From positions 1 through 64,000 of the forward strand of contig NZ_FOTW01000020.1 in the NCBI RefSeq assembly GCF_900114705.1: DNA of 64,000 nt, in the 5' to 3' direction. The translations under genes and the position numbers were made by a program. Under the pieces are notes generated by a model, which was given only the letters and a program-made list of their open reading frames with translations, did not search any database and was not told the origin of the DNA. How positions within the stretch are numbered: the stretch's first letter is position 1; each line of letters begins with the position of its first letter. Source of the DNA: Rugamonas rubra. Lineage in GTDB: Bacteria > Pseudomonadota > Gammaproteobacteria > Burkholderiales > Burkholderiaceae_D. Shown piece after piece: positions 48,110-56,509 of the stretch.

Positions 48110-49074
48110 GCCGCGCGCCGCAACGCATCCGGGTCGGCTACTTCGGCAAGATCGCCAGCCGCAGCGACTTCGTCAAGGCGGCCGACAACCCGGCGCTGGT
48201 CGAGCTGCTCGACCAGTGGCTGGCCGGGGCGATGAGCCAGCTCACCGCCGAGCCGCGCTGGAAGCAGTACTACGACGCGCTGGCGCCGCTGCACTTCGCC
48301 TTCGTCGGCACGCGCAGCCGGCGCGCCGTGGCCGGCCACCTGGTCTCCAGCGGCGACCAGGCGCAGCGCCGCTACCCCTTCCTGGTGATGTGCGCGCTCG
48401 AGGTCGCCGCGCCGGCCGCCTTCGTGCCGCTCAGCCCGCTGGTGCTGGCGCCGCTGTGGCTGACCCTGGCGCCGCTGGCCGGCCAGGTGCTGGCCGCCGC
48501 CGAGCCGGCCGCGCCGCTGCACGCGCTGGCCGGCGCGGTGCTCGAGCTCGATCCGGCCAGCGCCGAGCACGAGGACGGCTTCCTGCACTTCCTCGACCGC
48601 CACAACCTCGCCGCCCTGCGCGCGATGCTGGGGCGCCGCGAGGTGCGCCGGATGATCCTGGCCGTCGGCCTACTGCTGCAGCCGGTGCGCGCCAGCGACG
48701 CGGCGCGGCTCGAGCGCGGCCTGGCCCTGCCGCTGCCGCAGGAGGAGCGCTACCGCTTCCCCGTCGCCGCGTTCTGGCTGGCGCTGGTCGGCCCCTTCCT
48801 GCAGCAGGGCGACTTCGAGCTGGGCCTGTTCTTCACCGCGCTGAACGGCCGGCCGGCGCTGGTGCTCGGCTTCGGCGGCGCCGCGCCGGACACGCTGCGC
48901 GCCATCATCGACCCGCACTGCGCCGCCGAGCAACTGATCGACTTCGAGCGGACCGAGTGGGTCGATGCCACCCTGGCCGAGCAGCCCGCCGTGCAGAAGT
49001 TGTCGAACTATCTGGAGCAGGACCAGCTGTCGCTGCGCTCGGTCTACGCGCTGTTCCACGAAGCCTTCGTTTGA
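48106..49074 (+). CDS. tagF: TagF family T6SS accessory protein
   Basis: 322 residues. The N-terminus VGYFGKIASRSDFVKA matches the TagF (DUF2094) signature GYFGKLPSRGDF. The middle part is LHFAFVGTRSRRAVAGHLV followed by a helical C-terminal half. In Pseudomonas TagF restrains T6SS assembly post-translationally. Coupled to tssM by a four-base overlap. Confidence 0.9.
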   Translation: MSRAPQRIRVGYFGKIASRSDFVKAADNPALVELLDQWLAGAMSQLTAEPRWKQYYDALAPLHFAFVGTRSRRAVAGHLVSSGDQAQRRYPFLVMCALEVAAPAAFVPLSPLVLAPLWLTLAPLAGQVLAAAEPAAPLHALAGAVLELDPASAEHEDGFLHFLDRHNLAALRAMLGRREVRRMILAVGLLLQPVRASDAARLERGLALPLPQEERYRFPVAAFWLALVGPFLQQGDFELGLFFTALNGRPALVLGFGGAAPDTLRAIIDPHCAAEQLIDFERTEWVDATLAEQPAVQKLSNYLEQDQLSLRSVYALFHEAFV

Positions 49075-49093
49075 GTCCGCCAGGAGTGTCGCC

Positions 49094-49870
49094 ATGCGCT
49101 ATCGAGCCAGTCTGTTGTCGCTTTGCCTGCTGGCCGGCGCCGGCGCCGCCCAGGTGCCGCCGCCGGCCACGCCCAAGCCGGGCCAGATCGTGGTCAACGG
49201 CACCGTGCCGGACGAGGCCAGCAAGGCCGCGCTGCTGGGCCGCCTGCGCGAGCTGTACGGCGCCGAGCGGGTGGTCGACCAGCTCGGCATCGGCAGCGTC
49301 TCGGTGCCGCCCAACTGGGGCGGCTATGTGCAAAAGCTGATCGGCCCCAACCTCAAGCTGATCAGCAAGGGCCAGGTCAAGGTCGACGGCAACAACGTCA
49401 GCCTGCGCGGCGAGGTGGCCAACGAGGCGCAGCGCCAGCAGATCGCCAGCGACATCGCCACCAGCCTGAACCCCACCTACACCGTCAACAACGGCCTGCG
49501 CGTCTCGGCCGCCGAGCAGAACCTGCTCGACCAGACGCTGGCCATGCGCATCATCGAGTTCGACAGCGGCAAGGCGACGCTGACCGCCTCCGGCCGGGGC
49601 ATCCTCGACGAGATGGCGGCCGCCCTGCGCAAGGTGCAGGGCAAGAAGGTCGAGGTGATCGGCCACACCGACAACGTCGGCCTGCGCCAGAGCAACCTGG
49701 GGCTGAGCCAGGCGCGCGCCGAGGCGGTGCGCCTGTACCTGGGCGAGAAGGGCATCAGCCCGGACATGATCGCCGTCTCCGGCCAGGGCCCGGACCGGCC
49801 GGTGGCCGACAACGCCAGCGCCGACGGCCGCGCGCGCAACCGCCGCATCGAGTTCCGCATCGCCCAGTAG
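49094..49870 (+). CDS. OmpA-family peptidoglycan-binding protein (TagL-like role)
   Basis: 258 residues. Signal peptide (SLLSLCLLAGAGAAQ); C13 lacks the small residue at -1 of a lipobox, so it is probably soluble periplasmic or outer-membrane associated. A BON-like alpha/beta repeat region (VNGTVPDEASKAALLGRL, VDGNNVSLRGEVANEAQR) precedes the OmpA C-terminal domain (about 145-258: FDSGKATLTASG, VEVIGHTDNVG, SADGRARNRRIEF) that binds diaminopimelate. It likely anchors the T6SS to the cell wall. GGAG precedes the ATG, 20 bases after tagF. Confidence 0.85.
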   Translation: MRYRASLLSLCLLAGAGAAQVPPPATPKPGQIVVNGTVPDEASKAALLGRLRELYGAERVVDQLGIGSVSVPPNWGGYVQKLIGPNLKLISKGQVKVDGNNVSLRGEVANEAQRQQIASDIATSLNPTYTVNNGLRVSAAEQNLLDQTLAMRIIEFDSGKATLTASGRGILDEMAAALRKVQGKKVEVIGHTDNVGLRQSNLGLSQARAEAVRLYLGEKGISPDMIAVSGQGPDRPVADNASADGRARNRRIEFRIAQ

Positions 49871-49925
49871 GGGGCGGCGGCGGTCCGCGCCGCCGCCTGT
49901 TTGCAGCGCACAAGAGGAGAAGACG

Positions 49926-51767
49926 ATGGAGCAGTTGTTGCCCTACTACCAGCGCGAACTGGCCTGGTTCCGCGAAAATGGCCGCGAGTTCGGCGAGCGC
50001 TTCCCTGGCATCGCAGGCGAGCTGCTGATGTCCGGCGTCGCCTGCGAGGACCCGCACGCCGAACGGATGATCCAAGGCTGCGCGCTGCTCACCGCGCGCG
50101 TGGGGAAACGCCTGGACGACGACTACCCGCAGTTCAGCGAAACCTTGCTGGAAACGCTGTATCCGCACTATCTGCGCACCTTCCCCTCGTGTTCGATCGC
50201 CCAGCTCATCCTCGACGTGGCCGGCGGCAAGGACGCGAGCGCGGTGGTGGCGGTGCCGCGCGGCACCCTCATGCACACGGCGCAGGTGGCCGGCGTGCGC
50301 TGCCGCTTCAGCACCGCCAGCGCGATGACCGTCGCCCCCGTCAGGCTGGCCAGCGTGCGCTTCGATCCCATCATCAACGCGCCCGCCTCTGTGCGCCTGG
50401 CGCGGGACGCCAGCGCGGGCATCGATATCACCATCGAAACGGACGAGGCGGAGGGCTGGCAGCGGCTGGGCCTCGGACAATTGCGCGTCTTCATCGACGG
50501 CGAGCCCTCGTTCTGCGCGGCGGTGCGCGACGCTCTGTTCATGCGCGTTTGCGGCGCCTATGTCGATGCCGCCGACGGCGGCCCCTGGACCGCGCTGGAG
50601 ACGTCGCCGATCCGCGCCGCCGGCTTCGACCAGGAAGACGCCCTGGTGCCCGTCGCCGCCCGCTCGCACCCGGCCTACCGCCTGCTGACGGAATACTTCG
50701 CCATGCCGGAAAAGTTCAACTTCTTCGACATCGCGTTCGACCAAATCACGCCGCTGCTGCCGGCGCGCTGCCGACGCTTCACGCTCCATCTGGCGCTGCG
50801 GCTGCGCGCCGACGCCAGCCTGGCGCGCACACTGGGCGGCCTGTCGGCGCAGAAGCTGTTGCTCAACTGCGTGCCGGTGGTCAACCTATTCAGGAAGGCC
50901 GGCTCGCCGGTGAAAATCTCGCATACCGCGCCGGACTACCCGCTGCTGGCGGACGGCCCGCACCCCGAGGCCTACGAAATCCATACCGTCGAGTCGGCAC
51001 TGTTGATGAACACAGGCAAGAAAGAGCGGACCGCCCACCAGTTGCAGCCGTTTTACAGCCGCCACCACGGCCAGGGGGCGGCCAAGGACGCGCGCTACTG
51101 GGTGGTGCGGCGCGACGAGATGGTGGCCGAGCTCAGTCCCGGCCACGAATTGCGCATCGCCCTGGTCGACCACGACTTGACACCGATCGCCGCCGACATC
51201 CAAACGCTGTCCGTTGAATTCACCTGCAGCAACCGCGACCTGCCCAGCGCGCTTGTCTACGGCCAGCCCGGCGACGACATGACTGTCGACGGCCTGAACC
51301 AGACCGCCAGCGCGCGCTTCCTGCGCAAGCCGAGCGCCGCCTGCCGTTTCGACGCCGGTAACGGCGCCCATTGGCGGCTGATCTCGCACCTGTCGCTCAA
51401 CCACCGCTCCTTGTCGTCCGTCGGCGTGGAGGAGTTCCGCCAGATGTTGACGCTGTACGACCTGCCGCGCTCGCCCATCACGCAGCGCCAGATCCAAGGC
51501 GTGGTCGGGCTGGAGTACAAGGTCGTCATGGCCTGGGTGGAGGGCACGCCTTGCGCCGCCCTGATGCCCGGCATCGAGGTGCGCATGACGTTGGACGAGG
51601 AGGCCTTCGTCGGCGGCGGCATCCACTTGTTCGCCCAGGTGGTCGACCATTTCTTCGGCCTGTACAGCCAGATCAATGTGTTCAGCCAACTGCTGGTCTT
51701 GTCGAAACGCAGCGGAGAGGAGTTGCTACGATGCCCACCGAGAAGCGGGGAAGCGCTGCTGGCGTGA
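49926..51767 (+). CDS. tssF: Type VI secretion baseplate protein TssF
   Basis: 613 residues. Baseplate wedge subunit, paired with TssG. The N-terminus MEQLLPYYQRELAWFRENG and EFGERFPGIAGELLMSG match the TssF (ImpG/VasA) start. YPHYLRTFPSC and VNLFRKAGSPVKISH follow in the expected order. GAGGAG upstream. The 3' end overlaps tssG by 37 bases. No truncation seen. Confidence 0.95.
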   Translation: MEQLLPYYQRELAWFRENGREFGERFPGIAGELLMSGVACEDPHAERMIQGCALLTARVGKRLDDDYPQFSETLLETLYPHYLRTFPSCSIAQLILDVAGGKDASAVVAVPRGTLMHTAQVAGVRCRFSTASAMTVAPVRLASVRFDPIINAPASVRLARDASAGIDITIETDEAEGWQRLGLGQLRVFIDGEPSFCAAVRDALFMRVCGAYVDAADGGPWTALETSPIRAAGFDQEDALVPVAARSHPAYRLLTEYFAMPEKFNFFDIAFDQITPLLPARCRRFTLHLALRLRADASLARTLGGLSAQKLLLNCVPVVNLFRKAGSPVKISHTAPDYPLLADGPHPEAYEIHTVESALLMNTGKKERTAHQLQPFYSRHHGQGAAKDARYWVVRRDEMVAELSPGHELRIALVDHDLTPIAADIQTLSVEFTCSNRDLPSALVYGQPGDDMTVDGLNQTASARFLRKPSAACRFDAGNGAHWRLISHLSLNHRSLSSVGVEEFRQMLTLYDLPRSPITQRQIQGVVGLEYKVVMAWVEGTPCAALMPGIEVRMTLDEEAFVGGGIHLFAQVVDHFFGLYSQINVFSQLLVLSKRSGEELLRCPPRSGEALLA

Positions 51768-52798
51768 TGCAGCGCCTGTTCGACCGCCCCCATCAGTTCA
51801 AGTTCGTCCAGGCCGTGTGCCTGCTGGAGCGCTGGCTAGTCCAGCATGGCGTGCCGCGCGAGGCCGCGCTGACGCGATACGTGCGATTTCAGAACAGCAT
51901 CTCGCTGGGCTTTCCCGCCAGCGAGATCGAGGCCCTGCTGCCGGAGCTCGGCGTGGCCGGCGGAAGCGAGGCCGACATGCTGGCCTCGCTGCACAGCGGC
52001 GCGCTCAAGCATATCCACATCACGCCCGCCTTCATCGGCTTCCTCGGCGCGCAGGGCGTGCTGCCCAACCACTATACCGAGCGCATCGCCGCCAAGTTCC
52101 ACCTGGACAAGGACGCCGGACCGCGCGCCTTTTTCGATATGTTTTCCAACCGCATCGTCGCGCTGTTCTACCAGGCGTGGCGCAAATACCGGCTGGAACT
52201 GCCGCACGGCGCCGACGGCCAGGATGGCTTGCTGCCCTTGTTGCTGCTCCTGTCGGGCACGCCGGCCGGCAGCACCGGCCAGCCGGTGCCGGACGAGGTG
52301 GCCGCGTATTACGCCGCCGCCTTCCGCCAACGGCCGACCTCGCCGCTGCTCATCGAACGCGTGCTGGCCGACTATTTCGGCATTCCCGTCAAGGTCGAAC
52401 CGAATCTGGGCCATTGGCAGAACATCGCGCCGGCCCTGCAGGCGCGGATGGGCGGCAAGATCGCCCGCCTGAACGTGAGCTGCCTGATCGGCCCGCGCAC
52501 CTGGCGCCGCGACATGCGGGCGCGCATCAAGCTGGGGCCGCTGAGCAGGGCGCAGCACGCGCATTTCCTGCCCGATGGTGAAGGCGCCGCCGCGTTGAAG
52601 AACATGCTGTCGATGTTCGCCACGCCGACCCTGCAATACGAAGTGCGCCTGGTCCTGCGCGCAGCCGACATCGGCGGCGTCTGCCTGTCGCCGGCCGCCG
52701 ACGGTGGCGGGGCGCGGCTGAACCGGGACGCCTTCCTGGCAGCCGGCCCCGGTGGCAGCGACCGCGACGACGCCTTCTACATCATCGACGCGTTGTGA
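51731..52798 (+). CDS. tssG: Type VI secretion baseplate protein TssG
   Basis: 355 residues. The start MPTEKRGSAAGVMQRLF is followed by the ImpH/VasB landmarks HQFKFVQAVCLLERWL, TPAFIGFLGAQGVLPNHYTE and ARAFFDMFSNR-like PRAFFDMFSNRIVALFY. It forms the TssKFGE wedge with TssF. The ATG lies inside the end of tssF, and GGAGAGGAG precedes it by 6-10 bases. Confidence 0.95.
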   Translation: MPTEKRGSAAGVMQRLFDRPHQFKFVQAVCLLERWLVQHGVPREAALTRYVRFQNSISLGFPASEIEALLPELGVAGGSEADMLASLHSGALKHIHITPAFIGFLGAQGVLPNHYTERIAAKFHLDKDAGPRAFFDMFSNRIVALFYQAWRKYRLELPHGADGQDGLLPLLLLLSGTPAGSTGQPVPDEVAAYYAAAFRQRPTSPLLIERVLADYFGIPVKVEPNLGHWQNIAPALQARMGGKIARLNVSCLIGPRTWRRDMRARIKLGPLSRAQHAHFLPDGEGAAALKNMLSMFATPTLQYEVRLVLRAADIGGVCLSPAADGGGARLNRDAFLAAGPGGSDRDDAFYIIDAL

Positions 52799-52904
52799 TT
52801 TCGCCTCACCGGCATCGGCCTTGCGCAGGCACAAGGCATTGCCGAGCTTGCTCGCTACAGTGCAATTTCGCCATCACGTATCCGAATGATAAGGAACAGC
52901 CACC

Positions 52905-55085
52905 ATGAACCTGCTGCAAGGCGCCACCGAACTCATCGCCGCGTTCAGCGACGACCCGCAGGGCCAGCGCCTGCTGCGGCTGGAATTCCCCAACGAGGAC
53001 GGCCCGCCAAGCATGATGCTGGCCAACGCCCTGGTCGCAGAAGAGACCGTCTCGCGCGACTTCATCTTCACCGTGGAGGTGCTGTCGGACGACGCCCGCA
53101 TCCCCCTCAAACCGCTGATGGGCAAGATGGTCACCATCTCGCTGGTGCGCGACGACGGCAGCCTGCGCTATTTCAACGGCTACGTGTTCGCCTTCCGCAT
53201 GCTCAAGACCGACGGCGGCTTCGCCTTCTACGAGATGGTGCTCAAGCCCTGGCTGGCCTTCCTGCGGTTGCGGCAGGACTGCATGGCCTACCAGAACCTG
53301 ACGCTCACCGAGTTGTTCGATCAGATGTTCCTGAATTATGATCAGCGCGACTACCGCTACGATCTCGTCAGCCAAGCGCCTATGCTGAAGTTGGCGGTGC
53401 AGTACAACGAGAGCGACTACAACCATTTCCACCGCCGCCTCGAGGCCTGGCACGGCCACTATTTTTACGAGCACCGGCGGGACGGCCACACCCTCGTCAT
53501 CGGCGACGACAGCACCTTGGCCGACCCCATCGACGGCGACGGCGTGATGGACTTCCAGAGCCAGGCCGGCGCGCTGGAGGACGACGGCGTGAGCCAGTGG
53601 AGCCCGGCGCGGCGGGTCGGCCAGGGCCGGGTGACGCTCAACAGCTACAACTTCAAGATCGCCGGCAGCGAGCGGCCCGAGCGCGACTCGATGAACCGCC
53701 AGGGCGACGTCGCCTCCTACGAGGTGTACGAGGACACCGGCGGCTATGGCTTCAAGAACTACCAGGACGGCGAGGCGGCGGCGCAGCGGCGCATGGAGGC
53801 GATCGACGCCCTGGGCCAGGACTTCGCCGCCGGCAGCAACGACCGCCGCGCCGAACCGCGCCGCTCGTTCAAGCTGGCCGGCCACTTCAGCGGCGGCTAC
53901 AAGCCGGTCGGGCCCGGCGAGCCCTGCGGCGACAACGTGTCCGAGCGGGAATACCTGATCCTCTCGGTGCTCCACCGCGCCAGCAACAACTACCAGGACG
54001 GCAAGGGCGCCGCCTCGCACTACCAGAACACCTTCACCTGCCTGCGCAAGAACACCCCTTGGCGTCCGCAGCGCGGCTTCAACAGCCGCGACGTGCGCAT
54101 CCACGGCATCCAGTCGGCCAGGGTGGTCGGCCCCCAAGGCGAGGAAATTTACACCGACGAATTCGGCCGGGTCCGCGTCCGCTTCCAATGGGACCGCAAG
54201 GGCAAGTCGGACCAGGCCAGTTCGCCGATGGTGCGCGTGATGACCGGTTGGGCAGGGGCGCGCTACGGCCAGATGCATATTCCGCGCATCGGCCAGGAGG
54301 TCATCGTGATGTTCATCGACGGCAACTGCGACCGGCCGATGATCATCGGCAGCGCCTACAACGACAGCAACATGCCGCCCTGGGAACTGCCGGCGAACAA
54401 GACGCAGAGCGGCATCCTGACGCGCTCGACCCGGGGCGGCAACCGCGAGACGGCCAACGCGCTGCGCTTCGAGGACAGGAAGGGCGCCGAGGAGGTCTGG
54501 CTGCACGCCGAGCGGGACCTGCGCGGCGAGGTCGAGCGCAACGAGTCGCACACGGTCGGCAACGACCGCCGCAAGACGGTGGGGCACGACGAAACGGTGG
54601 AGGTCAAGCACGACCGCACCGAGACCGTCGGCAACGACGAGAAGATCACCGTGCACGGCAAGCGCGGCGAGCGGGTCGACCACGACGAGGAGATCGACAT
54701 CGGCGAGAACCGCAGCGAGACGGTCGGCCACAGCGAAAGCGTGACGATAGGCCGGCACAAATCGGAGCGGGTGGCGCTGACCAAGGAGGAGACCATCGGC
54801 CTGGGCAAGTCGCTGTTCGTTGGCGCGGTGTATCAAACCACCGTGCTCGGCGCGATGAACACCTCGGTCGCGATGGCGCAGACCGAGGAGGTGGCCTTGT
54901 CGAAGACGGTCATCGTCGGCGAGCGCAGCTCCTTGACCGCCACCGAGGAGCACACCATCACGGTGGGCAGCTCCGTGCTGACCATCACGCCAACGAGAAT
55001 CGAGATCATGGCCGACGAAATCCTGATCAAGGGCCGCAAGAAGGTCGAGGTCCACGGCGACGACGTTGACAACAATCCGGGCTGA
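52905..55085 (+). CDS. vgrG: VgrG spike protein (TssI)
   Basis: 726 residues. Trimeric needle tip. The gp27-like base (1-370) includes NESDYNHFHRRLEAWHG. The OB-fold/gp5-like region has YTDEFGRVRVRFQWDRKGK and MHIPRIGQEVIVMFIDGN. The C-terminal spike is a run of VGxD/VGNDxK beta-helix repeats (ESHTVGNDRRKTVGHDET and similar). No extra effector domain follows. It is 106 bases after tssG and 2 bases before the DUF2169 gene, forming a spike-adaptor-effector unit. Confidence 0.95.
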   Translation: MNLLQGATELIAAFSDDPQGQRLLRLEFPNEDGPPSMMLANALVAEETVSRDFIFTVEVLSDDARIPLKPLMGKMVTISLVRDDGSLRYFNGYVFAFRMLKTDGGFAFYEMVLKPWLAFLRLRQDCMAYQNLTLTELFDQMFLNYDQRDYRYDLVSQAPMLKLAVQYNESDYNHFHRRLEAWHGHYFYEHRRDGHTLVIGDDSTLADPIDGDGVMDFQSQAGALEDDGVSQWSPARRVGQGRVTLNSYNFKIAGSERPERDSMNRQGDVASYEVYEDTGGYGFKNYQDGEAAAQRRMEAIDALGQDFAAGSNDRRAEPRRSFKLAGHFSGGYKPVGPGEPCGDNVSEREYLILSVLHRASNNYQDGKGAASHYQNTFTCLRKNTPWRPQRGFNSRDVRIHGIQSARVVGPQGEEIYTDEFGRVRVRFQWDRKGKSDQASSPMVRVMTGWAGARYGQMHIPRIGQEVIVMFIDGNCDRPMIIGSAYNDSNMPPWELPANKTQSGILTRSTRGGNRETANALRFEDRKGAEEVWLHAERDLRGEVERNESHTVGNDRRKTVGHDETVEVKHDRTETVGNDEKITVHGKRGERVDHDEEIDIGENRSETVGHSESVTIGRHKSERVALTKEETIGLGKSLFVGAVYQTTVLGAMNTSVAMAQTEEVALSKTVIVGERSSLTATEEHTITVGSSVLTITPTRIEIMADEILIKGRKKVEVHGDDVDNNPG

Positions 55086-55087
55086 CC

Positions 55088-56503
55088 ATGGCCGACAACA
55101 ATCCAGATGCGACGCCGGACGCGCCGGCCCGACCCGCCGCGCCCGATGCGGCGGACCTTGCCGTTGCCGGGTTGGCGTTCGACAACCGCACGCCCTATTC
55201 GGCCGTGCAGTTCGACATCGTCGACCAGCACGGCGGCGCCTTCCATGTCTTCGTCGCCAAGATAGGCTACGCCCTCGGTCCCTGCGACGCGCAGCGCTGG
55301 GCCAGCCTGACGGAACTCGCCGCGCCGGCCGAGCTGAACACGACGGACCGCCACGTCGACGACAACCCGGCCGCGAGCGTGCTGGAGGAAAGCGACCTGG
55401 CGCCGCACAAGCCGCGCTGCGACGTGATCGTCGTCGGCAGCGCCTACGCCCCGAAAGGTGTCGCAGTGGATGCGTTTCCCGTGCGGCTGGCCGTCGAGAC
55501 CGCCGGCACCAAGGCCAAGCGGCTGGTCGACAAGGTGTTGGTCGTCAGCGGCGGGCGGCAGTTCCAGAAACGCGGCGTGTTGACGCGCCTGCTGGGCCTG
55601 CCCATCCGCCTGGCGACGCTGGGCCTGGCCTCGCTGGGGACCTGGACTTTAAGCCTGCCCGGCCGCCTGACGCAACTGCCCCTGCGCTACGAGTACGCCG
55701 AGGGCGGCCAGTGCCGCATCAACCGGGACGATCCGGCCGCCGCCAGGGTCGAGAAGAAATATCGGCTACCCGACTCGGCCAAGCCGCTGCAGCCCGGCGA
55801 CGCCATCGCCCACGAGGCCTGCGATTCCAATCCGGTCGGCCGGGGATTCACCCGGCAATGGTTCCTCGCCGCCAGCCAGGCCAGCTCGGTGGACGCCGCG
55901 CAGATCACCCGCCGCGACAGTCCCTGCTCGGCCAAACAGTTCATGGCCTCCGCCAAGGGCGCGCCGTTGCCCGAGCCGGCAGGCTTCGGCGCCATCGGCC
56001 GCGCCTGGCTGCCGCGCCGGACGTTGATCGGGAAAATCGAGGAGAAGGCGCATCGGGCGGTGAACGAGATCCGCAACCTGCCGGCCGAGTTCGATTTCGG
56101 CTATTGGAATTGCGCCCCGCGCGACCAGCAGTGCGATTACCTACGCGGCCAGGCGCGGATCGCGCTCACCAACGTGTGTCGTCACGACGCGCCGTTCGCC
56201 TGGATCGACGAGGTCGGCAACACCATGCTGCGTCTCGTCCTGCCCCGGCAGGAACTGCTCGTCCTCGCCGCCAACGGGAACAAGGAATTGATCACGCTGC
56301 GGCTCGACCTCGACACCGTCTGCCTCAAGCCGGACGGCGCCCGGCTCGAGCTGGTTTGGCGCGGCAACCTGCCGAGCGAGCTCGGGATCGTCGCCGCCAG
56401 ACTGATGCACATCACCGAGGCGGCGCAGATCGAACGGCTCGACATGCTGGTGCGGCACCAATGGGGCGGGGACGGCACAGCAGCCGCGCCCGCCGCCCGG
56501 TGA
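55088..56503 (+). CDS. DUF2169 family T6SS adaptor/chaperone
   Basis: 471 residues. The DUF2169 pattern is visible at the N-terminus (FDNRTPYSAVQFDIVDQHGG) and in FGAIGRAWLPRRTLIG followed by NLPAEFDFGYWNCAPRDQQ. Members act as adaptors that load PAAR/Rhs effectors onto VgrG. The position between vgrG and the PAAR-like Rhs gene fits this. Two-base and six-base gaps on either side indicate cotranslation. Confidence 0.88.
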   Translation: MADNNPDATPDAPARPAAPDAADLAVAGLAFDNRTPYSAVQFDIVDQHGGAFHVFVAKIGYALGPCDAQRWASLTELAAPAELNTTDRHVDDNPAASVLEESDLAPHKPRCDVIVVGSAYAPKGVAVDAFPVRLAVETAGTKAKRLVDKVLVVSGGRQFQKRGVLTRLLGLPIRLATLGLASLGTWTLSLPGRLTQLPLRYEYAEGGQCRINRDDPAAARVEKKYRLPDSAKPLQPGDAIAHEACDSNPVGRGFTRQWFLAASQASSVDAAQITRRDSPCSAKQFMASAKGAPLPEPAGFGAIGRAWLPRRTLIGKIEEKAHRAVNEIRNLPAEFDFGYWNCAPRDQQCDYLRGQARIALTNVCRHDAPFAWIDEVGNTMLRLVLPRQELLVLAANGNKELITLRLDLDTVCLKPDGARLELVWRGNLPSELGIVAARLMHITEAAQIERLDMLVRHQWGGDGTAAAPAAR

Positions 56504-56509
56504 TCCGCC